Source: an uncultured Clostridia bacterium (GTDB lineage: Bacteria > Bacillota > Clostridia > Oscillospirales > Acutalibacteraceae). From it: a stretch of 64,000 bases of DNA. The first letter of the stretch is position 1. Every line of letters starts with the position of its first letter. Location: contig CALGUK010000033.1 in NCBI GenBank assembly GCA_937920235.1, positions 124,001 through 188,000 of the forward strand. Reading direction: 5' to 3'. The position numbers were made by a program, and so were the translations under genes. This document shows, in pieces, positions 23,992 through 32,045 of this stretch. Under the pieces are notes generated by a model. That model saw nothing but the letters and a program-made list of their open reading frames with translations. It made no database searches and was not told the origin of the DNA.

Positions 23992-25386
23992 ATGGGACTT
24001 ATTAAAGCAGGCGTAGGAGCACTCGGCGGTGTTCTTGCTGACCAATGGAAAGAGTTTTTCTATTGTGATTCAATAGACAAGGATGTAATGGTGGTAAAAG
24101 GAACAAAGCGTGTAGGCGGACGTTCCTCAAACACAAAAGGAAGCGACAATATCATTTCAAACGGTTCAGGCATCGCAGTTGCTGACGGACAATGTATGAT
24201 TATTGTTGAACAGGGCAAGATTGTTGAAATCTGTGCTGAACCCGGTGAGTTCACTTATGATACATCAACAGAGCCAAGTATTTTCTCAGGCAAACTCGGT
24301 GACAGCATAAAAGAATCATTTAGAACAATCGGTAAACGATTTTCTTATGGTGGCGATACCGGAAAGGACCAGAGAGTTTATTATTTCAATACAAAAGAGC
24401 TTGTGGGCAATATGTTTGGCACACCAAATCCCGTTCCGTTCAGAGTTGTTGACAGAAATATCGGATTGGACATTGATATTTCTGTTCGTTGTAACGGTAC
24501 ATATTCATATAAAATCAGTAATCCGATTTTGTTCTACACAAATGTATGCGGTAATGTTGAAAGGGAATACACAAGAGAAGAAATTGATGCTCAATTAAAG
24601 TCAGAGTTTTTAAGTGCTTTACAACCTGCATTTGCAAAAATTTCTGATATGGGAATTCGATACAGTGCATTACCCGGTCACACAATGGAACTGTCCGATG
24701 CAATGAACGATGTCCTTACTGAAAAATGGGTGAATCTTCGCGGACTTTCAGTAGTGTCTGTTGCAATCAATTCAATTACAGCACCAAAAGAAGACGAAGA
24801 TATGATTAAACAGCTTCAAAGAAATGCTGTTATGCGTGATCCGACAATGGCTGCTGCAACACTCGTCGGTGCCCAGGCTCAGGCTATGCAGGATGCTGCA
24901 AAGAATGAAGCAGGCGCTATGACAGGCTTTATGGGTATGGGTATGGCAATGAATGCAGGTGGCGGCATGAATACACAGAACCTTTTCGCTATGGGTCAGC
25001 AACAAGCCGTACAGCAAGCACCTGTACAGAATGGATGGAGTTGTTCTTGTGGTAATACTGTTTCAGGAAACTTCTGTCCTAACTGTGGTGCCAAAAAACC
25101 TGAGCCCAAACCTGCAGGAGATAGCTGGAAATGCTCTTGCGGTGCAACAGCAACCGGAAAATTCTGTCCTGAATGTGGTTCACCAAAGCCTGCTGATGAA
25201 GGTTGGACCTGTTCCTGCGGTGCAGTAAATAAAGGCAAATTCTGTCAGAATTGCGGAAGTCAGAAGCCTGCAGGTGTACCTCTTTACCAATGTGATAAAT
25301 GTGGTTGGAAACCTGATGACCCACACAATCCGCCAAAATTCTGCCCTGAATGCGGCGACATTTTTGATGTAAACGATGCTAAATAA
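23992..25386 (+). CDS. SPFH-domain protein (YdjI-like, 'virion core' type) with four zinc ribbons
   Basis: 464 residues. Residues 1-290 match the YdjI-type SPFH family: MGLIKAGVGALGGVLADQWKEFFYCDSI opening, a GQCMIIVEQGKIVEICAEPGEFTYD segment, and the SPFH core to about residue 285. A Met/Gly/Ala-rich stretch (AMTGFMGMGMAMNAGGGM) follows. The C-terminus has four zinc ribbons (WSCSCGN..FCPNCG, WKCSCGA..FCPECG, WTCSCGA..FCQNCG, and a larger YQCDKCGW..FCPECG). SPFH proteins form membrane-associated oligomers. In B. subtilis, ydjI belongs to the pspA-ydjGHI operon of the envelope-stress response. Here pspA is absent, while YdjG- and YdjH-like genes follow nearby. Confidence 0.85.
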   Translation: MGLIKAGVGALGGVLADQWKEFFYCDSIDKDVMVVKGTKRVGGRSSNTKGSDNIISNGSGIAVADGQCMIIVEQGKIVEICAEPGEFTYDTSTEPSIFSGKLGDSIKESFRTIGKRFSYGGDTGKDQRVYYFNTKELVGNMFGTPNPVPFRVVDRNIGLDIDISVRCNGTYSYKISNPILFYTNVCGNVEREYTREEIDAQLKSEFLSALQPAFAKISDMGIRYSALPGHTMELSDAMNDVLTEKWVNLRGLSVVSVAINSITAPKEDEDMIKQLQRNAVMRDPTMAAATLVGAQAQAMQDAAKNEAGAMTGFMGMGMAMNAGGGMNTQNLFAMGQQQAVQQAPVQNGWSCSCGNTVSGNFCPNCGAKKPEPKPAGDSWKCSCGATATGKFCPECGSPKPADEGWTCSCGAVNKGKFCQNCGSQKPAGVPLYQCDKCGWKPDDPHNPPKFCPECGDIFDVNDAK

Positions 25387-25405
25387 TTATTAGGGGGAAA
25401 ATATA

Positions 25406-26350
25406 ATGGGACTTTTCGATAAAAAATATTGTGATATCTGTGGTGAAAAAATCGGTCTTTTAGGTAACAGAAAGCTTGAAGACGGAAATATGTGTAAGGA
25501 TTGTGCAAAAAAACTTTCACCCTTCTTCAGCGAAAGAAGAAGCTCAACTGTTGCAGAAATTAAAAATCAACTTGAATACAGAGAACAGAATAAGCAGAAT
25601 CTTGCCGGCTTTTCACCGATGTTCACCTTTGGTGAAGACGATAAAATCTATATTGACCCGATGAAGCAGAGCTTTGTTGTTTCGCGTCGTAATCCCGGAA
25701 GCTGGAGTGATGAAAATCCTGATGTTATTCCGCTTTCAAGTGTTACGGGCTGTAATCTCAGGGTTGATGAAGACCGCGAAGAAATTTACACACAAGGCAA
25801 AGACGGAGAAAGAGTAAGCTACAATCCGCCGAGATACAAATTTACTTATGATTTCTACATTGATATCAATGTAAACAATCCTTATTTTGACGAAATTACC
25901 GCAAGACTTAATGACAGCGATGTTGAGGGTATGGGCACAATGGAATATAACCGCTATCAGAAGACTGCACAGCAGGTTATAAACAACCTTACGCAAAACG
26001 GTAATGCCGGAATAAATAATAACTTTAATCAACCAATGAATAACGGTTACAATCAGGCTATGAATAACGGTATGCCTATGAATCAGGGCTATGCTCCTGC
26101 AGGTGCTTATGGTCAGCCCAATCCCTATGCTCAACAGAACGCATATAATCAACCAATGAACAACGGTTACAACCAGCCTATGAACAATGGTTATAATCAG
26201 CCAATGACCAACGGTTATAATCAGCAACCTGCTTATGGTCAGCCTGTTCAGCCGCAAGCACCTGTATCTCAGGCTTGGGTTTGTCCGGCTTGTAACGCTA
26301 CAAATGAGGGTGGCAGATTCTGTATGGCTTGTGGTACACCACGAGGATAA
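25406..26350 (+). CDS. DUF4428-like zinc protein with Asn/Gln-rich repeat tail and C-terminal zinc ribbon
   Basis: 314 residues in four parts. Residues 1-40 are a zinc module (YCDICGEKIG...MCKDCAKKL, DUF4428-like). Residues 60-185 form a folded beta-rich domain (MKQSFVVSRR...VIPLSSVTGCNL), of the kind found with bacterial PH-like domains. Residues about 190-285 are low-complexity, rich in Asn, Gln, Tyr, Gly and Met, with NQPMNNGY repeats. The end is a zinc ribbon, WVCPACNATNEGGRFCMACGTPRG split as CPAC and CMAC. The MGLF start resembles that of its SPFH and residue-28354 neighbours, which may reflect a shared N-terminal targeting. It lies 20 bases after the SPFH gene. Confidence 0.75.
   Translation: MGLFDKKYCDICGEKIGLLGNRKLEDGNMCKDCAKKLSPFFSERRSSTVAEIKNQLEYREQNKQNLAGFSPMFTFGEDDKIYIDPMKQSFVVSRRNPGSWSDENPDVIPLSSVTGCNLRVDEDREEIYTQGKDGERVSYNPPRYKFTYDFYIDINVNNPYFDEITARLNDSDVEGMGTMEYNRYQKTAQQVINNLTQNGNAGINNNFNQPMNNGYNQAMNNGMPMNQGYAPAGAYGQPNPYAQQNAYNQPMNNGYNQPMNNGYNQPMTNGYNQQPAYGQPVQPQAPVSQAWVCPACNATNEGGRFCMACGTPRG
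26147..26226 (+). repeat. In-frame 24-base tandem repeat (NQPMNNGY)
   Basis: Three units of 24 bases (26147, 26171, 26195) plus a part unit code for NQPMNNGY. The codons differ between units (aat/aac, caa/cag), so the repeat is old or selected at protein level. A diverged copy lies at about 26028. Confidence 0.8.
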
Positions 26351-26353
26351 ATA

Positions 26354-26524
26354 ATGAAAAATAAAATTATACTCGCAATAATTATTATTCTTGTAATCAT
26401 TTTAATCGGAGTAATATATTACGTGAAAAATTTAATGATTGTTCGTGATAAGGATGGAATGGTCTATAAATCCCAAAATCATATTACTCTGAATGACGAA
26501 AATTTTGGAAGAGGAGATGATTGA
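26354..26524 (+). CDS. Small single-pass membrane protein
   Basis: 56 residues, too short for many gene finders. Residues 4-24 are an Ile/Val/Leu-rich membrane helix (KIILAIIIILVIILIGVIYY) and the rest is polar (VRDKDGMVYKSQNHITLNDENF). It begins 3 bases after the preceding stop. Its GAGGAGA end region doubles as the ribosome site of the next gene, so it is firmly within the operon. The AGGATAA before its ATG is a weak ribosome site. Its function is unknown; a membrane anchor or regulator of the SPFH complex would fit (inference). Confidence 0.6.
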   Translation: MKNKIILAIIIILVIILIGVIYYVKNLMIVRDKDGMVYKSQNHITLNDENFGRGDD

Positions 26525-26526
26525 CA

Positions 26527-27597
26527 GTGCCGACAATTGCTGAACAAAAATGTCCTTGTTGTGGCGGTGGAGTACAGTTTGACGCAGGTGTACAAAAACT
26601 AAAATGTCCCTATTGTGAAACTGAGTTTGAAATCAATCAGTTAAATCAAGAAACTGCTGACAATGTTGATTCAATAAACTGGTCTGCACAGGATAATCAA
26701 TGGTCATCAGGTGAAACTGACGGAATGAATGTTTATTCTTGTCAGTCATGTGGTGGCGAAATAATTGCCGACAGTACAACAGGTGCTTCAAAATGTCCGT
26801 ATTGTGACAATCCTGTTGTAATGAAAGGTCAGTTTTCAGGTGCTTTGCGTCCCGATTTGGTTATTCCTTTCAAGCTTGACAAAAAAGCCGCCAAGGAAGC
26901 ATTGAAAAAGCATCTTGCTGACAAGAAGTTTGTTCCAAAAGCATTTCTTGATGACAACAGAATAGAAGAAATCAAAGGTGTTTATGTTCCTCATTGGCTT
27001 TTCACCTGTGATGCAATCGGAAATGCTAATTTCAAAGCGACACAGGTAAAAACCTGGTCGGACAACAATTACAATTACAAGGAAACATCATATTTCGATG
27101 TTTACAGAAGCGGAAATATAAGCTTTGACAATGTTCCCGTTGACGGTTCAACAAAAATGGCAGATGACCTTATGGAATCCGTAGAACCATTCGATTTGTC
27201 ACAGGCAGTTGATTTCAACACAGCATATCTGGCAGGTTATCTTGCAGATAAATATGATGTTACAGCAGAAGAAAGCATGAACAGAGCAAACGAGAGAATT
27301 CGTACAAGTGTAGGAGATGCATTAGAGGAAACTGTTAAAGGCTACAACTCAATCGATTCACGCGTTGTGAATATGAATATTGCAAACGGATTTTATAAGT
27401 ATGCTCTGTATCCGGTATGGATTCTCAATACATCGTGGAAGGGTGAAAAATTTACTTTTGCTATGAACGGACAAACAGGTAAGTTTGTTGGTAATCTTCC
27501 GACTGATAAAAAAGCGGTTGTAAAAGCATCGTTGTTGCTTGGTGCAGGAATAAGTGCAGTTCTATGTGGCTTGTCCTTCCTGCTTGGATGGCTTTAA
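26527..27597 (+). CDS. YdjG-like zinc-ribbon membrane protein
   Basis: About 356 residues from the GTG at 26527, nine bases after AGGAGA; a TTG at 26521 is too close to that site. Two N-terminal zinc ribbons are seen: CPCCGGGVQFDAG...CPYCETEFEI and YSCQSCGGEII...CPYCDNPVV. A domain of about 230 residues follows (PFKLDKKAAKEALKKHL, GVYVPHWLFTCD), then a C-terminal membrane helix (LLLGAGISAVLCGLSFLLGWL). This layout matches YdjG of the B. subtilis pspA-ydjGHI operon, often labelled TFIIB-like because of its zinc ribbons though not a transcription factor. It probably sits on the inner membrane face with the SPFH protein. Confidence 0.82.
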   Translation: MPTIAEQKCPCCGGGVQFDAGVQKLKCPYCETEFEINQLNQETADNVDSINWSAQDNQWSSGETDGMNVYSCQSCGGEIIADSTTGASKCPYCDNPVVMKGQFSGALRPDLVIPFKLDKKAAKEALKKHLADKKFVPKAFLDDNRIEEIKGVYVPHWLFTCDAIGNANFKATQVKTWSDNNYNYKETSYFDVYRSGNISFDNVPVDGSTKMADDLMESVEPFDLSQAVDFNTAYLAGYLADKYDVTAEESMNRANERIRTSVGDALEETVKGYNSIDSRVVNMNIANGFYKYALYPVWILNTSWKGEKFTFAMNGQTGKFVGNLPTDKKAVVKASLLLGAGISAVLCGLSFLLGWL

Positions 27598-27610
27598 GGA
27601 GGTGCTGAAA

Positions 27611-28327
27611 ATGATTAAAAGATTACTAACGATTTTTCTCGTTGTTACAATCTGTATTTTTACATCAATATCTGTTTCAGCATACACCGACCAATATATT
27701 TTTGATTATGAAAATGCACTTTCCTATGAGGAACTTCAAGAGTTGGAAACCACAGCCGAGCAGATTGAAAATGAATACGGTTACTGTGTAATGTTCTGTA
27801 TCACAGACGAAGAAACAGAAAGTAACTATGCACAGAATATTTATGATACATACACTGACAATGAAAAGGGTATCATTTTCGTTCATAATATAGAAAGCGA
27901 AAGATACAATTTCTATGTAACTGAATCTGCAGGATCAACATTTGATTTTATGGTAATGCGGGATGCGTATGATTCAAACGACAGTTATTTCGGTGGAATA
28001 CAGGATTATTACAAAGTTACTGAAAATGTGCTTGAGGATACCGTACTTGTTGATGCGGACAGGAATACAGATGCAGAGACAACTGGTTCTTCAAATATCA
28101 GTGCAAAAAGTCCTGTAAAAACAATCATTCTCTGTATTGTAGTGGGTATGGCTATGGGCTTTATTATCATTCTTGCCATAGCATCAAAAAACAAGTCTGT
28201 GAGAATGCAAACAAACGCGACGGTTTATACAAGACCCGGTAGCTTTGTTGTAACAGGCAGTTATGACAATTTCCTATATAAAAATCTTGATAGAATACCA
28301 AAACCAAAACAGGAAAACAAAAAATAA
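27611..28327 (+). CDS. TPM-domain-like membrane protein (YdjH-like)
   Basis: 238 residues from the ATG at 27611, after AAGGAGGTG. A signal peptide (residues 1-25, cleavage near SVSA) is followed by a domain starting YIFDYENALSYEELQELETTAEQIENEYGYCVMF, typical of TPM (Psb32/YgcG-type) domains with their 'D-x-A-x-x-L' start and alpha/beta core, though the C-terminal half of it is diverged. One membrane helix (about residues 178-202) and a cytoplasmic tail of 35 residues follow. It corresponds by position to YdjH in the pspA-ydjGHI operon. The outward-facing domain may sense or stabilise the membrane complex (inference). Confidence 0.72.
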   Translation: MIKRLLTIFLVVTICIFTSISVSAYTDQYIFDYENALSYEELQELETTAEQIENEYGYCVMFCITDEETESNYAQNIYDTYTDNEKGIIFVHNIESERYNFYVTESAGSTFDFMVMRDAYDSNDSYFGGIQDYYKVTENVLEDTVLVDADRNTDAETTGSSNISAKSPVKTIILCIVVGMAMGFIIILAIASKNKSVRMQTNATVYTRPGSFVVTGSYDNFLYKNLDRIPKPKQENKK

Positions 28328-28353
28328 AATTTAATCTTTAAGGAGGGATACCA

Positions 28354-28965
28354 ATGGGACTTTTTGATTCACTTAAAAGACATGCAGAAACTACGATTAA
28401 AAGAGAGGTTTCGCAAGGGATAAACAAAGCAGTGAATAATGCTGCTCAATCTGTTGCAAAAGGAAGAAATCATACTGAAACTTTCACCTTTGCATCACTT
28501 CCAACAAATGTTGCTGAACTTCAAGTTCTTCCCGAATCAAGTCTTGATTCTGCTTTTAAAACAACAGCACTTACGCTTGTGGTTTTGTGCAATTACGAGC
28601 ACAATCCTGATGCAACAATAGAAATGCTCAATTTCCTTAAAGGTCCCGGTGAAATCAGTGGATTTGAAAAGCAGTTTATCAAAGAGCATCTTGATTCTGA
28701 GGGATATAAAGCGCGTTCATTTTTTGAGGGTGCAACTCCACAGAATAGTTACAAACCAAATGTTCCTTACAAAATAACAGTTATTGAAAATCCGTATTCT
28801 TTTGATAATGAAAACTGGGCAACACTCTATGTTCAGAGTGGTGGTGCGGATAATCCAAGACCGATGAAGCTTCGCAAGAAGCCTTCAACAGGACAATGGT
28901 TCCTTGTTGAAATTCAATGTCTTGCAGATATTCGTGTTCCGATAGAAGAAGACCCTTGGGCATAA
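28354..28965 (+). CDS. Soluble protein of unknown function (possibly DUF6935)
   Basis: 203 residues without a signal peptide or membrane helix. The N-terminus MGLFDSLKRHAETTIKREVSQGINKAVN is amphipathic, which could bind membranes. The body has the pattern FTFASLPTNVAELQVLPESSLDSAFKTTALTLVVLCNYEHN and ends in RKKPSTGQWFLVEIQCLADIRVPIEEDPWA. I tentatively relate it to DUF6935, seen next to zinc-ribbon and TPM genes in Clostridia, but could not check this. AAGGAGGG precedes the ATG. It lies within the co-directional block, 26 bases after the TPM gene. Confidence 0.65.
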   Translation: MGLFDSLKRHAETTIKREVSQGINKAVNNAAQSVAKGRNHTETFTFASLPTNVAELQVLPESSLDSAFKTTALTLVVLCNYEHNPDATIEMLNFLKGPGEISGFEKQFIKEHLDSEGYKARSFFEGATPQNSYKPNVPYKITVIENPYSFDNENWATLYVQSGGADNPRPMKLRKKPSTGQWFLVEIQCLADIRVPIEEDPWA

Positions 28966-28987
28966 AAAGAAAAAAGGAGAAACCATT

Positions 28988-30412
28988 ATGAAAAAAATAT
29001 TTGCAATTATTCTTGCATTCTTAATGTTATTTTCACTTGCAGCTTGCGGTGATAAAAATCCTGAAAAACCAAACGAAACAAAACAGCCTTCAGGCAATGC
29101 AGACATCACAACCTCATTCTTTGAAATTACACTCAGTGACGATTGGAAAAATATCGAAGAAGACTTAAAGAATGAAGAGGAATATTCTAAAGCGGTTCTT
29201 CAGGTGCTTGACCCCGAAGATGAAGAGTATTATTTAATCGAGGCAACAATCAGCGTTGAAATCGACGAACCTTACGATTTCCGCGAAGACCTTGTTTATT
29301 ACGGCTTCAACCAATACGAATATGAAGTGAATAAAGCTTATGAAACTGTTAAAATCGGCGGTGTTGACCTTCTTAAATATGACGACGGCGAAGAAACTCT
29401 CGTTTATTTTAACCGTATTGAAGGTGCAAACGCAACGGTTTATGTCAAGTTTGACGCAACCGATATCAAGGATGCTCATATTCAGGCACTTCTTGACGGC
29501 ATAACATTTAAACTTAAGGATATAGGTAACGAAGATGGTCCTTGGGAATGGGAAGGAACACCTTTCTCTGCAACAGATAAGAGTGTAACAGCAGGTTCGT
29601 TAAATATACAATCAAAATGGATAACACTTGATGAATATATTTCAACTTTTGAAACATTTGACCATTCAGTTGCAGCAGTTGGCAACAACATTTACCTTCT
29701 TGTTGACGGTGAATTGAGAAAATGTGCATTGGTAGACGGAACATTAGCATTTGTTGAAAAAATAGAACTTCCTGAAGATGATTATGAAAGTGTTGAAGCA
29801 ACAAGCGACGGCACACTCTGGCTCAGCGGTTCAATGAATGACATTATCTGCATTAAAAATGACAAAATTACAACAACTTATGAGGATATTGACAATCTTG
29901 CAATGCATCCGTCAGGAACTTGGGGTATTAACTACTTTACGTCAAATGAATGTAGTAAAGTAACATTCAATGGTGATACATACACTTCTGTTCCAATGAA
30001 TTTCAAAGAAGTTGAAACAATTATGCATCTAAATGTTGACGAAAATAACATTTATGTATGTGGCAGTGCAGCAGATGACAGCGGACATAAGGTTTTTGTT
30101 TATAATGCAGACGGCAAATTACAGAAAACATTGTGTGACGCTGAAGGCGAAGGTCTTGGCAGTATCACATTTATGGCAAAGAGTGCAAACGGATATATCG
30201 GATTTGACGGCAATATGAGAGATGTTCTTATTTGGGACAACGATGGCAAGTTTGTTGCTGAAGTTTCTGGTGAAGATTTGTTCAGCACAAATTATCCATG
30301 GTTCTGCAATTCAGCATTACTCTCTGATGGTAGTATCATTACAATTATGACAGAAGAACGTGAAGATAAATCAGCAACAGAGCTTGTTGTATTCACAGTT
30401 AAAGGATTTTAA
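28988..30412 (+). CDS. Lipoprotein with probable beta-propeller-like C-terminal part
   Basis: 474 residues. The signal peptide ends in a lipobox (FSLAACGDK, Cys20 or so). Residues 35-175 form one domain (SFFEITLSDDWKNIEEDLKNEEEYSKAVLQV...), and the rest has short repeated beta-type segments (VAAVGNNIYLLVDGEL, EATSDGTLWLSGSMND, MHLNVDENNIYVCGSAADD, GYIGFDGNMRDVLIWDNDG) as in propeller folds. No catalytic motif is recognised. It should sit on the outer face of the membrane. It follows the DUF gene by 22 bases and is part of the same block. Confidence 0.65.
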   Translation: MKKIFAIILAFLMLFSLAACGDKNPEKPNETKQPSGNADITTSFFEITLSDDWKNIEEDLKNEEEYSKAVLQVLDPEDEEYYLIEATISVEIDEPYDFREDLVYYGFNQYEYEVNKAYETVKIGGVDLLKYDDGEETLVYFNRIEGANATVYVKFDATDIKDAHIQALLDGITFKLKDIGNEDGPWEWEGTPFSATDKSVTAGSLNIQSKWITLDEYISTFETFDHSVAAVGNNIYLLVDGELRKCALVDGTLAFVEKIELPEDDYESVEATSDGTLWLSGSMNDIICIKNDKITTTYEDIDNLAMHPSGTWGINYFTSNECSKVTFNGDTYTSVPMNFKEVETIMHLNVDENNIYVCGSAADDSGHKVFVYNADGKLQKTLCDAEGEGLGSITFMAKSANGYIGFDGNMRDVLIWDNDGKFVAEVSGEDLFSTNYPWFCNSALLSDGSIITIMTEEREDKSATELVVFTVKGF

Positions 30413-30417
30413 TTAAT

Positions 30418-31623
30418 ATGTGTAAGTTAAAAAGAATCTTTTGTATTCTGCTTTCATTATGCATTGTAATCGGCTTTACTTCTTGTAAAAAAGACAATCC
30501 AGAAGAAAATGTAACGGATACTCCTTCAACAATGCAGACTTCCAATGAAAACACAAAGGATGAAATAAAAATTCTCTCTCTTAATAAGGAATACATTTCT
30601 CATTATGAGTGGTATGAAGATACTTCCACAATGCTCGTAAGAAGTGAGTATTCGGATGTTACCCTTGATGAATCTATGGAGAAACAATATCCGCTTCTTG
30701 CAAAAACTCTTTCGGAAACCTCTGCTATTAGAAAACGAACAATGGAAGATGAAAAGGATAATTATATCGCTTTTGCAACGGAAGAATTTGAAAATGATAG
30801 TAAGTCATTCTCGACCTATTTTTCAACTCTTGACGTTCAGGTAAGACGTGCCGACGGTATTGCAGTAAGCATCCTTGAAGATTACAGCACAAAAGACTCA
30901 CGCTCCTTCAACGGAATCAGTTACGATACTGAAAGCGGCAAAGAGCTTGCCCTTGCAGATGTATTTATTGACACTTCAAAAATTTCCGCAACAGTTGAGA
31001 AGGAGATTATGAGCCGTATAGGTGAAGATGAGTCTTTTGGTGATACTGCTGTGATTGAATATTTTAAAAATACTCCTGAGGACAGTATCACATGGACTCT
31101 TGATTACAACGGTGTAACCTTCTATTTCAATGCGGGTGACATTGCTCCAACCAATTTTGGTGTTCAGGCCGTAACTGTAACCCTTGCAGAATATCCCGAT
31201 TTGTTCAATGAAAAATATACTCTTGTACCCGATGAGTATATTGTAAGTCTGCCTGTATCAGCACCATTTTACACTGATGCTGTGGGCGACAATGAAACAG
31301 ATGAGATTGTCGTTTCAAGTGATTTTGATGAGGAAACTAAGTTTTACCATGCTGTCAGTATAAATGCTGAAACCTCAGAATATGAAACAGAATGGTTTTC
31401 ATATATTGAACCGTATTATGTCAAAACAGCAGACGGAAAAAGCTATGTTTGTATTTTCAGCGTAAATAATGAAGAAGAGGGTAAAGACTTTATACTGAAT
31501 GTTTATGAACTCCAAACCGGTAGAATTAAACTCCTCAGCGTATCAAACACTGAAATGGAATGTAAAAGTGAAAATGTATTTGCCTTGCCAACTAACCCGT
31601 CAGAGCTTGTATCTGTCGTATGA
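30418..31623 (+). CDS. Lipoprotein with RsiV-like (DUF3298/DUF4163) domain
   Basis: 401 residues. A signal peptide with a lipobox (IGFTSCKKD) is followed by an Asp/Glu/Thr-rich linker. Residues about 45-260 follow the DUF4163/DUF3298 pattern: VLVRSEYSDVTL..., DVQVRRADGIAVSILEDYSTKDSRSFNGISYDTESGKELALADVF, and DYNGVTFYFNAGDIAP. This fold is found in the extracellular part of RsiV, which binds lysozyme, and in other clostridial lipoproteins. A C-terminal part of about 120 residues is unassigned. It starts 5 bases after the preceding stop and is the last gene of the block, before a strong terminator. Confidence 0.72.
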   Translation: MCKLKRIFCILLSLCIVIGFTSCKKDNPEENVTDTPSTMQTSNENTKDEIKILSLNKEYISHYEWYEDTSTMLVRSEYSDVTLDESMEKQYPLLAKTLSETSAIRKRTMEDEKDNYIAFATEEFENDSKSFSTYFSTLDVQVRRADGIAVSILEDYSTKDSRSFNGISYDTESGKELALADVFIDTSKISATVEKEIMSRIGEDESFGDTAVIEYFKNTPEDSITWTLDYNGVTFYFNAGDIAPTNFGVQAVTVTLAEYPDLFNEKYTLVPDEYIVSLPVSAPFYTDAVGDNETDEIVVSSDFDEETKFYHAVSINAETSEYETEWFSYIEPYYVKTADGKSYVCIFSVNNEEEGKDFILNVYELQTGRIKLLSVSNTEMECKSENVFALPTNPSELVSVV

Positions 31624-31755
31624 TGAAAACAATCGTCAGGGATGTTAATTCGGTAGTTGAAAACGGTTTGTCATAGATTGTAGAGTAATTGAATATATCG
31701 TATAAAAATGATATAAGCAAATTTTAAAAACGTAATTCTTGTTAAAAATGCTTGT

Positions 31756-31790
31756 GGTGTCAGTGTAAACTGACACCGCTTTTTCTTTTT
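31756..31790 (+). terminator. Terminator of the SPFH/zinc-ribbon block
   Basis: GGTGTCAGT (31756-31764) pairs with ACTGACACC (31769-31777), four-base loop, followed by GCTTTTTCTTTTT. It lies 130 bases after the last stop. Confidence 0.85.
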
Positions 31791-31980
31791 AGGGAAAGTT
31801 GTTTACAACTGAATGATCGTCCGATTGTGCGGCGACTTTGCGAAAATACGAGCAAGACATCGCTGTAGTTAGATTCAGGGAAGGAATTATTTTCGGATGA
31901 AACGGCAAAAAGAGATTTTTGTGGAACAATTTAACAGTGCTTAATTCCTTTACTTTAAGGAGTGGTTTTGATATATAAAA
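31791..31980. other. Gene-free stretch with a GC-richer patch
   Basis: The 420-base gap between the last lipoprotein gene and the XRE gene holds two terminators and, between them, a patch (about 31795-31910) that is GC-richer than the flanks and reads in one frame as a short LCGDFAKIRARHRCS-like peptide without start site. I see no gene; it may be a decayed coding remnant. Confidence 0.3.
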
Positions 31981-31982
31981 AC

Positions 31983-32004
31983 TACCCCCACAAATGTGGG
32001 GGTA
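31983..32004 (-). terminator. Terminator of the XRE membrane regulator gene
   Basis: TACCCCCACA (31983-31992) pairs with TGTGGGGGTA (31995-32004). On the minus strand a GTTTTTATA tract follows. Confidence 0.8.
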
Positions 32005-32045
32005 AGGAAAAATTTAACATAAAAAAACGAAAGTTGTTTCAACTC

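Noticed and set aside
25736..26257. 173-residue minus-strand frame rich in Ile, Val and His
   Set aside because: It is the mirror of the Asn/Gln repeat coding region; its repeats arise from the 24-base unit.
23992..31623. Phage or tailocin cluster, suggested by the 'virion core' name of the SPFH family
   Set aside because: No capsid, tail, terminase, lysis or integrase genes are present; the family name comes from a historic database label, and the genes match the YdjGHI type.
31795..31910. Possible remnant of a transposase or other gene
   Set aside because: The patch is GC-richer and reads LCGDFAKIRARHRCS in one frame, but no family could be named and no ends or start are visible.
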